Of a stretch of 64,000 nucleotides of DNA, positions 8,758 to 18,805 are shown piece by piece (position 1 is the first letter of the stretch; each line of letters begins with the position of its first letter). Source of the stretch: an uncultured Oscillospiraceae bacterium (GTDB taxonomy: Bacteria; Bacillota; Clostridia; Oscillospirales; Oscillospiraceae); NCBI GenBank assembly GCA_947627325.1, contig CANQVO010000011.1, positions 1 through 64,000 of the forward strand, written 5' to 3'. A program made the translations under genes and the position numbers. A model generated the notes under the pieces. The model made no database searches. It worked only from the letters and a program-made list of their open reading frames with translations, and was not told where the DNA came from.

Positions 8758-8768
8758 TCCGTATCCTG

Positions 8769-8797
8769 TTGCGAAGGGGCGGAAAAAGGGGTATAAT
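8769..8797 (+). promoter_or_regulatory. Promoter of the aminotransferase gene
   Basis: TTGCGA (8769-8774) and a consensus TATAAT (8792-8797) with a 17-bp spacer, 37 bp upstream of the ATG. Confidence 0.8.
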
Positions 8798-8833
8798 AGT
8801 AAAATCATCAGCTTTGACAAAGGACGTGATACC

Positions 8834-10027
8834 ATGGTTTCCAAGCGTTGCTACGGTCTGGGCACCGCCCGGTCTGTGATCCGGGAGCTCTTTGAGTACG
8901 GCAACCAGCGCGCCCAGGAGGTGGGGCCCGACCAGGTCTTCGACTTCTCCATCGGCAACCCCAGCGTCCCGCCCCCCCAGGCGGCCCTGGACGAGCTGGA
9001 GCGGCTGATCCGGGAGTCCGATCCCCTGGTCCTCCACGGCTACACCTCCGCCCAGGGGGACCGGGCGGTGCGGGAGCGGCTGGCCGCCAGCCTGGCCGCC
9101 CGCTTTGGCCACGGCTACGGCCCCGACGACCTCTACCTCACCGTGGGCGCCGCCGCCGCCCTGTGCTGTGTGTTCCACGGCCTGACGGAGGCGCCGGGGG
9201 ACGAGTTCGTCGTCTTCGCCCCCTACTTCCCCGAGTACAAGGTCTTCATCGAGGGGGCGGGGGCCACGGCGGTGATCCTGCCCCCCCACGTGCCCGATTT
9301 CCAGATCGACCTGGCCGCTCTGGAGGCGGTCATCACCCCCCGGACCAAGGGGGTGCTCATCAACTCCCCCAACAACCCCGCCGGGGTGGTCTACACCCCC
9401 CAGACCCTCCGGGGCCTGGGCGAGCTGCTGAGCCGGAAGTCGGAGGAGCTGGGCCGACCCATCTACCTCATCTCCGACGAGCCCTACCGGGAGATCGTCT
9501 ACGACGGGACCGTCACCCCCTGGGCCCCCGATTTTTACGACGACACCATCGTGTGCTACTCCTACTCCAAGTCCCTCTCCCTGCCCGGTGAGCGGCTGGG
9601 CTATGTGCTGGTGGGGCCCCAGGTGGCCGGGCGGGAGGAGGTCTACCCCGCCGTGGCCGGGGCGGGGCGGACGCTGGGTTATGTAAACGCCCCCAGCCTG
9701 TTCCAGCGCCTCTGCGCCGCCTGCGACGGCCTCACCGCCGACCTGTCCATCTACGCCGAGAACCGCCGCCTGCTCACCGAGGGCCTGGGCCAGTTGGGGT
9801 ACGACACCTCCCTCCCCCCCGCCGGCACCTTCTACTACTTCCTGCCCACCCTGGAGGCGGACGACACGGCTTTCTGCGAAAAGGCGAAACGCCTGGATCT
9901 TCTGCTGGTCCCCGGCTCCGGCTTCGGCGCGCCGGGGTACACCCGGCTGTCCTTCTGCGTCCCCACCCAGCGCATCCAGCGGGCGCTGGACGTCTTCGCG
10001 CGGCTGGCGAAGGAATACGGGAGGTAA
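8834..10027 (+). CDS. Class I/II PLP-dependent aminotransferase
   Basis: A 397-residue fold-type I aminotransferase. NSPNNPAGVVY binds the cofactor phosphate region, ISDEPYREIVYD carries the Asp contacting the pyridine nitrogen, and SYSKSLSLPGERLGY places the Schiff-base lysine at about K246. RLSFCVP near the C-terminus carries the substrate-carboxylate arginine. Such proteins are usually annotated as aspartate or aromatic aminotransferases; the exact substrate cannot be read from sequence. It is followed after five bases by a DUF2461 gene, so the two form an operon. Confidence 0.9.
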   Translation: MVSKRCYGLGTARSVIRELFEYGNQRAQEVGPDQVFDFSIGNPSVPPPQAALDELERLIRESDPLVLHGYTSAQGDRAVRERLAASLAARFGHGYGPDDLYLTVGAAAALCCVFHGLTEAPGDEFVVFAPYFPEYKVFIEGAGATAVILPPHVPDFQIDLAALEAVITPRTKGVLINSPNNPAGVVYTPQTLRGLGELLSRKSEELGRPIYLISDEPYREIVYDGTVTPWAPDFYDDTIVCYSYSKSLSLPGERLGYVLVGPQVAGREEVYPAVAGAGRTLGYVNAPSLFQRLCAACDGLTADLSIYAENRRLLTEGLGQLGYDTSLPPAGTFYYFLPTLEADDTAFCEKAKRLDLLLVPGSGFGAPGYTRLSFCVPTQRIQRALDVFARLAKEYGR

Positions 10028-10032
10028 GGGCC

Positions 10033-10722
10033 ATGTTTCAGGGCTTCTCCCCCGCCACCTACGACTTCCTCTGGGGCATCGCCCTGAACAACGAGCGGGG
10101 TTGGTTCCACCAGCACAGGGAAGATTATGTAAACTATCTATACACCCCCATGAAGGCCCTGGCGGACCAGGTCTTCGACGAGCTCACCGACCGCTGTCCC
10201 GACCGGGACCTGCTGTGCAAGGTGACCCGCATCTACAAGGACGCCCGCCGGTGCCGGGGCATCAACTTCTACAAGACCAGCCTGTGGTTCTCCATCCTCC
10301 CCCCGGTGGAGGACTGGCAGGACGCGCCGGGGTTCTGGTTCGAGATCAGCCGGGAGGGCTGGAGCTACGGCCTGGGGGTCTTTCAGCCCAAGGCGGCCAC
10401 CATGGCCCGCCACCGGGCCAAGATCGACGCCGACCCCGCCCCCCTGGCCCGGCTCAACGCCAAGCTCCTGCGGCAGGAGGAATTTGTCCTGTCCGGCCAG
10501 CACTACGCCAGGTTCAAGCCCGGCGCGCCCCCCGACCTGGCGGGGTGGTACAACCTGAAGGATTTTAATCTGAGCTACGACAGCGCCGACGTCTCCCTGA
10601 CCTTCGACGGCCCCGGCCTGGTCCGGCGGCTGGTGGAGGGCTTCGCCTTCCTCATGCCCTTTTACGACTATTTCTACCCCCTCAGCGAGGCCGGGCAGGC
10701 CGGGCTGACGCAACCGGTCTGA
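10033..10722 (+). CDS. DUF2461 family protein
   Basis: A 229-residue protein matching the DUF2461/TIGR02453 pattern. It starts FQGFSPATYDFLWGI with NERGWFHQHREDY (a variant of the family's N-terminal signature), then RIYKDAR and a YKTSLWF segment. The family is widespread and has no established biochemical role. It is translated just after the aminotransferase (five-base gap) and is the last gene of that unit. No signal peptide or membrane segment is visible, so it should be cytoplasmic. Confidence 0.85.
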   Translation: MFQGFSPATYDFLWGIALNNERGWFHQHREDYVNYLYTPMKALADQVFDELTDRCPDRDLLCKVTRIYKDARRCRGINFYKTSLWFSILPPVEDWQDAPGFWFEISREGWSYGLGVFQPKAATMARHRAKIDADPAPLARLNAKLLRQEEFVLSGQHYARFKPGAPPDLAGWYNLKDFNLSYDSADVSLTFDGPGLVRRLVEGFAFLMPFYDYFYPLSEAGQAGLTQPV

Positions 10723-10754
10723 GGGGAAACCTTCCAAGCGGATCTGCTCCATCC

Positions 10755-10800
10755 ACGGGCACACTATCCTCACGAGATCATGTTGAGGAGGTGTGCCCGT
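10755..10800 (+). promoter_or_regulatory. Hairpin burying the deacetylase ribosome site and start codon
   Basis: ACGGGCACAC (10755-10764) pairs perfectly with GTGTGCCCGT (10791-10800), and TCCTCA (10767-10772) with TGAGGA (10784-10789), leaving an 11-nt loop. The Shine-Dalgarno GAGGAGG and the first base of the TTG start lie in the 3' arm. No T run follows, so it is not an obvious terminator. Confidence 0.7.
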
Positions 10801-11525
10801 TGGCGTATAAAAACTGGTCGCCGCTTTGGCTGCTGCTGGCCCTGTGCCCCCTGCTCCTGCTGCTGCGGGCCCACCCGCCCCTGGCCGCCCCGGCCGGAGC
10901 GGCGGGGGAGATCCCCCAGGAGCCCAAGCTGGTGGCCCTCACCTTTGACGACGGGCCCAAGCCCCGGACCACCGCCAAACTGCTGGACGGCCTGGACCAG
11001 CGGGGGGTAAAGGCCACTTTCTTCCTCATCGGCTCCCAGGCGGAGGCGTACCCGGAACTGGTGCAGCGCATGGCCCAAAGCGGCCACCAGATCGGCATCC
11101 ACACCTACGATCACGTGGTCCTCACCGACCTGGGCCAGGCGGACTTCGACGCCCAGGTGGCCCGCTCCCGGCGGCTCCTGACCGACCTTCTGGGGGAGGA
11201 CCGCTTCCTCCTGCGCCCGCCCTACGGCGCGGTGGACGACGGGGTGCGGGCCCGGGCCGGGGCCCCCATCATCCTCTGGTCCATCGACCCCGAGGACTGG
11301 CGGGACCGCAACACCCAGCGGGAGGTGGCCCACATCGTGGGGAACGTCCAGGACGGGGACCTGATCCTCCTCCACGACATCTACCCCGAGAGCGTGGAGG
11401 CCGCCCTCCAGGTCATCGACCAGCTCCACCAGGCGGGCTACGCCTTCGTCACCGTGGAGGAGTTGTTCGCCGCCCGGGGGGTGTCTCTGGTGGACGGACA
11501 GATGTATCGCAGCTGCCCACCTTAA
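10800..11525 (+). CDS. Secreted or membrane-anchored polysaccharide deacetylase (CE4)
   Basis: A 241-residue NodB-type deacetylase. An N-terminal hydrophobic segment (about residues 6-25, LWLLLALCPLLLLL) is a signal or anchor. The catalytic domain has motif 1 TFDDGP, motif 2 HTYDH (zinc-binding H-x-x-x-H), motif 3 RPPYG and a C-terminal LLHD with the active-site His. These enzymes remove acetyl groups from peptidoglycan or other GlcNAc polymers outside the cell. TTG 10800 is preferred because GAGGAGG lies eight bases upstream; the earlier in-frame GTG at 10791 overlaps it. Start and ribosome site are buried in a 16-bp hairpin. Confidence 0.9.
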   Translation: MAYKNWSPLWLLLALCPLLLLLRAHPPLAAPAGAAGEIPQEPKLVALTFDDGPKPRTTAKLLDGLDQRGVKATFFLIGSQAEAYPELVQRMAQSGHQIGIHTYDHVVLTDLGQADFDAQVARSRRLLTDLLGEDRFLLRPPYGAVDDGVRARAGAPIILWSIDPEDWRDRNTQREVAHIVGNVQDGDLILLHDIYPESVEAALQVIDQLHQAGYAFVTVEELFAARGVSLVDGQMYRSCPP

Positions 11526-11534
11526 ATGGAATAT

Positions 11535-11563
11535 ATTGTAAAATATATATCAATGTTTACAAT
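11535..11563. promoter_or_regulatory. Dyad in the AT-rich carD upstream region
   Basis: ATTGTAAA (11535-11542) is inverted at 11556-11563 (TTTACAAT) in a local AT-rich patch (11526-11610) between the deacetylase and carD. It may be a regulator site or a weak terminator. Confidence 0.4.
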
Positions 11564-11608
11564 TAGGTGACAAAGAAGTGCTATCTTATAAATTTTTTCA
11601 AAAAACGC

Positions 11609-11637
11609 TTGCTATTTTTTTCATTCCGTGGTATTCT
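11609..11637 (+). promoter_or_regulatory. Promoter of carD-ispD-ispF
   Basis: TTGCTA (11609-11614) and TATTCT (11632-11637) with a 17-bp spacer, 45 bp upstream of the carD start. Confidence 0.75.
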
Positions 11638-11681
11638 AAATTCTGGAAGAAAGCAACCTACGGTCTGAAAGGAGGTGCGCG

Positions 11682-12161
11682 ATGTTTCGCACGGGAGATA
11701 AGATCGTCCATCCCATGCACGGCGCAGGCGTAGTGGATTCCATCGTGACCAAAAAGGTGAACGGCGTGACCCGGGACTATTACATCTTAAAATTGCCTGT
11801 GGGCGGCATGGTGGTGATGATCCCCACCGAAAACTCCCACGAGATCGGCGTGCGGGCGGTGATGGACGCCGAGAGCGCCGAAGCCGTTCTCAACGCCATC
11901 CCGGGCCTCCAGGTGGACATGACCCCCGGCTGGAATCAGCGATACCGGGAGAACATGGTGCGGCTGAAGAGCGGCGATCTCATCGAGGTGGCCACGGTGG
12001 TCAAGGGCCTGTCCCACCGGGACGAGACACGGGGCCTGTCCACCGGGGAGCGGAAGATGCTCCACACCGCCCGGCAGATCCTCCTCTCCGAGCTGGTCCT
12101 GGCCCAGGGCTCCAGCTATGAGGAGATGGAGCGGCGGGTCAATTTGGCGCTGAGCCAGTGA
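11682..12161 (+). CDS. CarD family transcriptional regulator
   Basis: A 159-residue CarD/CdnL-type protein. The N-terminal 60 residues form the RNA-polymerase interaction domain (FRTGDKIVHPMHGAGVV, the start shared with TRCF), and the rest is helical and contacts promoter DNA. Family members bind the RNAP beta subunit and stabilise open complexes. AAAGGAGGTG precedes ATG 11682. It leads a cluster with ispD and ispF, the usual order in Clostridia, but a terminator separates it from ispD, so downstream genes may be expressed by read-through. Confidence 0.93.
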   Translation: MFRTGDKIVHPMHGAGVVDSIVTKKVNGVTRDYYILKLPVGGMVVMIPTENSHEIGVRAVMDAESAEAVLNAIPGLQVDMTPGWNQRYRENMVRLKSGDLIEVATVVKGLSHRDETRGLSTGERKMLHTARQILLSELVLAQGSSYEEMERRVNLALSQ

Positions 12162-12171
12162 GTTGGAAAAG

Positions 12172-12194
12172 GGAGCCCTCCGGGCTCCTTTTTT
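12172..12194 (+). terminator. Terminator after carD
   Basis: GGAGCCC-TCC-GGGCTCC followed by TTTTTT, between carD and ispD. Confidence 0.85.
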
Positions 12195-12213
12195 GAAGGG
12201 AAGGTCTTGCGTT

Positions 12214-12936
12214 ATGTTTTGGAAGAGGAAAAAGAACGCGTACAAGGGCCCCTACTGCGCCTGCGTGGTGGCCGCCGCCGGGTCGTCGGAGCGGATGGGG
12301 GGCGTGGACAAGCTCCTGGCCCCGCTGGACGGCCAGCCGGTGATCCTGCGGACCCTCCGGGCTCTGAACGACAGCCCCTGCATCCAGGAGATCCTGGTGG
12401 TCACCCGGGAGGAGCGGCTGGTGGACGTCGCCACTCTGGCCCGGGACGCGGGGCTCCAGAAGGTCAGCCAGGTGCTGGTGGGGGGCGCCAGCCGGCTGGA
12501 GTCGGTGTATAAAGGGGTCAGCCAGGTCCCCCAGAAGGCCAAGCTCATCGCCGTCCACGACGGGGCGCGGCCCCTGGTGAGCCAGGCGGTCATCGCCGCC
12601 GCCGTGGCCGGGGCCCAGCGTTTCCCCGCCGCCGCCCCGGCGGTCCCGGTGAAAGACACGGTGAAGGTGGCGGCGGGCGGCCTGGTGGCGGACACCCCCG
12701 ACCGCGCCGCCCTCCGGGCCATCCAGACCCCCCAGGTCTTTGACGCGGACCTGCTGCGGGCCGCCCTCCAAAAGGCCGTGGACGACGGTGCGGAGGTCAC
12801 CGATGACTGCGCCGCGGTGGAGCGGCTGGGGGCCACGGTGGCCCTGACCCAGGGGGAGGAGCGCAACCTGAAGATCACCACCCCCATCGACCTGGCGGTG
12901 GCCGAGCTTCTGCTGGCCGCCCCGCCGGAGGTGTAA
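12214..12936 (+). CDS. ispD: 2-C-methyl-D-erythritol 4-phosphate cytidylyltransferase
   Basis: A 240-residue IspD, third step of the MEP isoprenoid pathway (MEP + CTP to CDP-ME). [12 protein letters not shown] (CTP-binding loop), [12 protein letters not shown], the VHDGARPLV motif and the C-terminal [10 protein letters not shown] are all present. ATG 12214 is preferred, with GAAGGGAAGG upstream; an upstream frame extension starts inside the carD terminator. It is followed after five bases by ispF, and the two enzymes act two steps apart. Confidence 0.95.
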   Translation: MFWKRKKNAYKGPYCACVVAAAGSSERMGGVDKLLAPLDGQPVILRTLRALNDSPCIQEILVVTREERLVDVATLARDAGLQKVSQVLVGGASRLESVYKGVSQVPQKAKLIAVHDGARPLVSQAVIAAAVAGAQRFPAAAPAVPVKDTVKVAAGGLVADTPDRAALRAIQTPQVFDADLLRAALQKAVDDGAEVTDDCAAVERLGATVALTQGEERNLKITTPIDLAVAELLLAAPPEV

Positions 12937-12941
12937 AGGCC

Positions 12942-13418
12942 ATGCGGATCGGACACGGGTACGACGTACATAAGCTGGCGGCGGGCCGCCGCCTTGTCTT
13001 AGGGGGCGTGGACATCCCCTACGAAAAGGGCCTTTTGGGCCACTCGGACGCCGACGTGCTCACCCACGCCGTCATGGACGCCCTGCTGGGCGCCGCCGCC
13101 CTGGGGGACATCGGCCAACACTTTCCCGACACCGACCCCGCCTACGCCGGGGCGGACAGCCTGGCTCTGCTTCGGGCGGTGATGGACCTCCTGACCCAGG
13201 CGGGCTATCAGGTGGGCAACGTGGACGCCACCGTCCTGGCCCAGGCCCCCAAGCTGGCCCCCCACATCCCCCGGATGCGGGAGAACCTGGCCCGGGCCAT
13301 GGGGGTGGCGGTGGACCGGGTGAGCGTGAAGGCCACCACCGAGGAGGGGCTGGGCTTCACTGGGCGGAAGGAAGGCATCGCCGCCCACGCCGTCGCGCTC
13401 CTGGAGCCTCGGGGGTGA
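12942..13418 (+). CDS. ispF: 2-C-methyl-D-erythritol 2,4-cyclodiphosphate synthase
   Basis: A 158-residue IspF of standard length. [11 protein letters not shown] carries metal-binding Asp and His, [21 protein letters not shown] is the active-site block, and [11 protein letters not shown] is the C-terminal motif. It forms MEcPP from CDP-ME-2-phosphate. It is co-translated with ispD. The stop lies about 20 bp before element B, which seems to provide termination. Confidence 0.97.
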   Translation: MRIGHGYDVHKLAAGRRLVLGGVDIPYEKGLLGHSDADVLTHAVMDALLGAAALGDIGQHFPDTDPAYAGADSLALLRAVMDLLTQAGYQVGNVDATVLAQAPKLAPHIPRMRENLARAMGVAVDRVSVKATTEEGLGFTGRKEGIAAHAVALLEPRG

Positions 13419-13439
13419 GGGAGACCCCGGCGGGGGCTT

Positions 13440-14220
13440 TGGCGCCTACAATAGGCGGCGTTTGTCCTCCCGAACGGGGGGTATTGCTTGCCCGAACCGG
13501 GCAGGGGACGTGCGCCTCCCGGCGCGGGGGCCAAACCCATTTTCTTTTTCTTTGCGAAGAAAAAGAAAACGGTTTTGGATGCCAAAAGAAAAAGAAGGGG
13601 CTATTATTGCTGCCTCTCCCTCTCACCCTCGGCGGCCCGGAAGGACTGGATTGCAAGAGTAAGACGCCGCCACTGGGCGGCATGATGTGATACGCTGACG
13701 AGGCGTAACGTTTCTATTATTACCGCCGCGGCCGCCTCTGTGGCGAAGGACTGGGAGGCGGCTTTTAACCTCTCTCGTTACCATTTCAACCAAACAAAAA
13801 ACTCTCCCGGCGTTGTAAGCTGGGAGAGTTCGCTTTTTGCAACTCGAAGGACGAAAAGTGGGAGGGGTGGGGTGAGTGGAGAAAGGCGAAGGCCAAGGAA
13901 AACGGCCCTCTAGTCCTAGTCTCCAGAGGCGGCCGCGGCGTGAGCAGTAGAAACGCTACGCCCCGCCAGCGTATCACATCGTGCCGCCCAGTGGCGGCGT
14001 CTTCCACGAGCGATCCTGTAAATCCGGGCCACCGAGTGGGAGAGGGAGAGGCAACAATAATAAGCCAAATTCTTTTCTCTTTGGAGTCCAGGACCGTTTC
14101 TCTTTTCTCCGCAGAGAAAAGAGAAATGGTCCTGGCCCCCGCGCCGGGAGGCGCGACCTTTGCCCAGGGTGGGCAATCAACTCACTCCCGTTCGGGAGGA
14201 CGGGCTTCGCCTTACGGACA
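13440..14220. repeat. Composite inverted-arm element, copy B
   Basis: The second full copy, in the convergent gap between ispF and gdhA. The left arm carries the type 2 long hairpin (CCAAACCC...GGTTTTGG, about 13532-13580) and the right arm type 1 (CCAGGACC...GGTCCTGG, about 14090-14137). The type 1 apex is changed from TTCTT-TGCG-AAGAA to TTCTC-CGCA-GAGAA, preserving pairing. The outer hairpin CCTCCCGAACGGGGGG, GCGCCTCCCGGCGC, GCCGCCACTGGGCGGC and palindromes GCGGCCGC are all present. The central terminator is at 13800-13830. Orientation matches copy C. Confidence 0.9.
13800..13838. terminator. Central bidirectional terminator of element B
   Basis: AACTCTCCC (13800-13808) pairs with GGGAGAGTT (13822-13830); A-rich sequence lies upstream and CGCTTTTTG downstream. 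Confidence 0.75.
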
Positions 14221-14251
14221 AAAAGAGGGCGCCCGGTGGGCGCCCTCTTTT
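14221..14251. terminator. Bidirectional terminator at the gdhA end
   Basis: AAAAGAGGGCGCCC (14221-14234) pairs with GGGCGCCCTCTTTT (14238-14251), a 14-bp stem with a 3-nt loop and T runs on both strands. Confidence 0.88.
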
Positions 14252-14272
14252 GGTGCGGTGGGGGATGGCAAA

Positions 14273-15754
<1,482 letters not shown>

Positions 15755-15887
15755 TCAAAAAGCGCCGGACCGTTCCCCGCTCTTTCGCCCATTTCTGCAT
15801 GGGCGCTGTCAAAAACTTTCGCCCCGTGGGGAAAAACCGCCCGCCCCCGGGGGGCGGGGGGCGGACTTTGCCGGCGGGGGTCGATAT

Positions 15888-15915
15888 TGCAAGATCCGGC
15901 GGCCTATGGTATACT
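15888..15915 (+). promoter_or_regulatory. Promoter of udk
   Basis: TTGCAA (15888-15893) and TATACT (15910-15915), spacer 16 bp, 36 bp upstream of the udk start. Confidence 0.75.
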
Positions 15916-15950
15916 TTTAAGAGCTGTTTTATAAGGAGGAGGGAGCGCCC

Positions 15951-16568
15951 ATGGACGTGATGGTCATCGGCATCGCCGGAGGCACCGGCTCGGGCAAGAC
16001 CACGCTGACCCGCAGGCTGGTGGAGCGGTTCGGCGCGGACGTGTCCGTCCTCAACCACGACAACTACTACAAGGCCCACGACGATATGCCCTTTGAGGCC
16101 CGCCGCCAGCTCAACTACGACCACCCCGACTCCTTTGACACCGACCTGCTGGTCCGGGATCTGAAGCAACTGCGCCGGGGCGTGGCGGTGGACTGCCCCA
16201 CCTATGATTACACCGTCCACAACCGGGCCAAGGCCACCCTCCGAGTGGAGCCGGCCCGGGTGGTCATCGTGGAGGGTATTCTGATCTTTGAGAACCAGGC
16301 CCTGCGGGAGCAGATGGACATCAAGATCTTTGTGGACACCGACGCGGACGTTCGCATCCTCCGCCGCCTGGTGCGGGACGTGAAGGAGCGGGGGCGGAGC
16401 TTGGACTCGGTGGTGGGCCAGTACCTGTCCACCGTCAAGCCCATGCACGAGGCCTTTGTGGAGCCGTCCAAGAAGTACGCCGACCTGATCGTTCCCGAGG
16501 GGGGCAACAACCAGGTGGCCCTGGAGATGATCGTCCGGCGGGTCCAGCACCACCTGGACGGCCGGTAG
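15951..16568 (+). CDS. udk: Uridine kinase
   Basis: A 205-residue P-loop kinase that phosphorylates uridine and cytidine in pyrimidine salvage. GIAGGTGSGKTT is the Walker A, VLNHDNYYK the substrate-binding motif, NYDHPDSFDTDLL the uridine-kinase signature and VEGILIF the Walker B region. AAGGAGGAGGG precedes ATG 15951. The DUF4358 lipoprotein follows after 65 bases and may be read from the same promoter. Confidence 0.96.
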   Translation: MDVMVIGIAGGTGSGKTTLTRRLVERFGADVSVLNHDNYYKAHDDMPFEARRQLNYDHPDSFDTDLLVRDLKQLRRGVAVDCPTYDYTVHNRAKATLRVEPARVVIVEGILIFENQALREQMDIKIFVDTDADVRILRRLVRDVKERGRSLDSVVGQYLSTVKPMHEAFVEPSKKYADLIVPEGGNNQVALEMIVRRVQHHLDGR

Positions 16569-16633
16569 GGAACTCCCCGCCCCCGGCCGCCGTCTAAGAA
16601 GCACTAACGACTGGAGAAAAAGGAGTGTTCGCC

Positions 16634-17365
16634 ATGAGAGTTCGCCCGCTGGCCCTGGGGGCGTGTGTCTGCCTGGCCCTCAACCTGTGCGCCTGCGCCC
16701 CCTCCGCGGGGGTGATCGGCGGCCCGGACGGCCCCACCGTCCTGATCTCCGCCGCCCCCGACCAGACCCCCGCAACCTCGGCCGCCCTCGGCGAAGCGAC
16801 CCCGGAGATCCCGGAGGCCCCCACGGAGGCGCCCGCCTCGGAGGCCCCCCATTCAGAGACCCCGGCCTCGGAGACGCCGCCCCTCTGCGGGTATCCGCCC
16901 GCCCCGGCGCCGTCGGAGCCGGAAGCGATCCCGCCCAGCGAGATGCCCTCGGAAGCGCCCATCGCGGAGCCGTCCCCGGAGGCCCTGGCCACCGCCGCCG
17001 CGCTCTACGCCCAGTGGCGGGACGGCGTACAGCCGGCCCCCGACCTGGCGGACATGAGCGCCTATCTGGACGCCTACTACGACCTGGACGGCTCAGAACT
17101 GGAGAGTTTTGTCTTCTACCAGCCGGATATGTCCGGCACCTTGCAGGAGGTGTTCCTGGCGAAGGCCAAGCCGGGCCAGGCGGGGACGGTCCAGGCCGCC
17201 TGTCAGGGGCGGCTGGAGGCCCTCCAGGAGGAGGCGGCCTTCTACACCGGCACGGGCAACTACGTGGACGCGGCGGTGCTGGAGACGGCGGGGGACTGGG
17301 TGCTCCTGGCCGCCTGCCCGGACAGCGCCCGGCTGGCCCAGCTCCTCCGGGAGGCGGCGAACTGA
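16634..17365 (+). CDS. DUF4358-type lipoprotein with a Pro/Glu/Ser-rich linker
   Basis: A 243-residue exported lipoprotein. The signal peptide ends in a lipobox around LNLCAC. A low-complexity linker rich in Pro, Ala, Glu and Ser (about residues 35-115) follows, then a C-terminal DUF4358-like domain of about 120 residues. ATG 16634 has AAGGAG eight bases upstream; the earlier GTG at 16625 is too close. It precedes MBOAT and DHHW genes with small gaps, suggesting a shared surface-polysaccharide locus. A second DUF4358 lipoprotein at 36261 sits beside an SGNH hydrolase, so the association recurs. Molecular function is unknown. Confidence 0.75.
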   Translation: MRVRPLALGACVCLALNLCACAPSAGVIGGPDGPTVLISAAPDQTPATSAALGEATPEIPEAPTEAPASEAPHSETPASETPPLCGYPPAPAPSEPEAIPPSEMPSEAPIAEPSPEALATAAALYAQWRDGVQPAPDLADMSAYLDAYYDLDGSELESFVFYQPDMSGTLQEVFLAKAKPGQAGTVQAACQGRLEALQEEAAFYTGTGNYVDAAVLETAGDWVLLAACPDSARLAQLLREAAN

Positions 17366-17391
17366 ATCCACTTTGACAAGGATGTGGTCCC

Positions 17392-18795
17392 TTGGTCTTC
17401 TCCACCCCCTTTTTCCTGTTCTTCTATCTGCCCATCGTGCTGGCGGCGTACTATGTCACGCCGCTGAAGTTCCGCAACGCCGTTTTGCTCCTGCTCAACC
17501 TGGTCTTTTACGGCTGGGGGGAGCCGGTGTATATCTGCATCATGTTCGCCTCCATCGCCATCGACTACACCCACGGTCTGCTGGTACACCGGGCCAAGGC
17601 CCGGGGGAACGACCGGGCCGCCCGGTGGGCGGTGGCAAGCTCGGTGGTCTTCAACCTGGCCCTGCTGTTCTTCTTTAAGTACTGGGACTTTATCGCCGGG
17701 AGCCTGGCGGCGGCGGGGCTGACCTTCATGCCCAGGCTGGGCCTCTCCCTGCCCATTGGCATCAGCTTTTACACCTTCCAGACCATGAGCTACACCATCG
17801 ACGTCTACCGGGGGGACGCCCGGTGCCAGCGGAACATCGTCACCTTCGGAACCTTCGTCACCCTCTTTCCCCAGCTCATCGCCGGGCCCATCCTGAAGTA
17901 CAAGGACCTGGACGACCAGCTCAGAGGGCGGGACCACTCCCCGGAACGGTTCGCCGCCGGGGTGCAGATCTTCGTGGTGGGTCTGGCCAAAAAGGTGCTG
18001 ATCGCCAACAACATCGGCAAGCTGTGGGACGTGTATCTGGCCGCGCCCCAGAGCGGGCTCACCACCCTGGGGGCGTGGATGGGCATCCTGGCCTTCTCCT
18101 TCCAGCTCTACTTCGACTTCTCCGGCTACTCGGACATGGCGGTGGGCCTGGGGCGGATGCTGGGCTTTGAGTTCATGGGGAACTTCAACTACCCATACCT
18201 CGCCAAGAGCGTCACCGACTTCTGGCGGCGGTGGCATATCTCCCTGAGCTCCTGGTTCCGGGAGTACGTCTACTTCCCCCTGGGGGGCAGCCGGGTGAGC
18301 AAGCCCCGGCTGGTGTTCAACCTGCTGGTGGTGTGGGCCTGTACCGGCATCTGGCACGGGGCCAACTGGAACTTCCTGCTCTGGGGGCTCTACTACTTCG
18401 TCTTCCTCACCCTGGAAAAGCTGGTGTGGGGCAAGGGGCTGGAAAAGCTGCCCGGGGCCGTGGGGCACGGCTACACCCTGCTGGTGGCGGCGGTGGGCTG
18501 GGCCCTGTTCGCCATCGAGGATATGTCCCTCCTCCCCGGATACCTGGGGGCCATGTTCGGCTTTGCCCCCGGGGGGCTGGCCGCTCCGGGGGATCTCTAC
18601 TACCTGCGCTCCTACCTGCCCATGCTCCTGGCGGCGGGGGTGGCCTCCACCCCCCTGGCGGCGCGGCTCTGGCACAAGGGGCCGGAGCGGGCGCGGCGGC
18701 TGATCCTGCCCGCGGGCCTGCTGGCCGGGCTCATTCTCTGCACCGCCTATCTGGTGGACGCCACCTATAACCCCTTCCTCTACTTCCGCTTTTGA
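17392..18795 (+). CDS. MBOAT family O-acyltransferase (AlgI/DltB-like)
   Basis: A 467-residue polytopic membrane protein with about ten hydrophobic segments. The MBOAT signature is present: FDFSGYSDMAVGLGRMLGF, NFNYPYLAKSVTDFWRRWHISLS, FREYVYFPLGGS and the catalytic His region CTGIWHGANWNFLLWG. Such proteins pass acetyl groups across the membrane to extracellular polysaccharide. Translation probably starts at TTG 17392 with AAGGAT upstream. It is followed after 10 bases by a DHHW protein, the usual acetylation partner, so the pair likely O-acetylates a surface glycan. Confidence 0.93.
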   Translation: MVFSTPFFLFFYLPIVLAAYYVTPLKFRNAVLLLLNLVFYGWGEPVYICIMFASIAIDYTHGLLVHRAKARGNDRAARWAVASSVVFNLALLFFFKYWDFIAGSLAAAGLTFMPRLGLSLPIGISFYTFQTMSYTIDVYRGDARCQRNIVTFGTFVTLFPQLIAGPILKYKDLDDQLRGRDHSPERFAAGVQIFVVGLAKKVLIANNIGKLWDVYLAAPQSGLTTLGAWMGILAFSFQLYFDFSGYSDMAVGLGRMLGFEFMGNFNYPYLAKSVTDFWRRWHISLSSWFREYVYFPLGGSRVSKPRLVFNLLVVWACTGIWHGANWNFLLWGLYYFVFLTLEKLVWGKGLEKLPGAVGHGYTLLVAAVGWALFAIEDMSLLPGYLGAMFGFAPGGLAAPGDLYYLRSYLPMLLAAGVASTPLAARLWHKGPERARRLILPAGLLAGLILCTAYLVDATYNPFLYFRF

Positions 18796-18805
18796 GGTGA
18801 GAGCC

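Noticed and set aside
12163..12213. Longer ispD start at 12163
   Set aside because: It begins before the carD terminator hairpin and lacks a ribosome site; ATG 12214 fits the family length and has GAAGGGAAGG.
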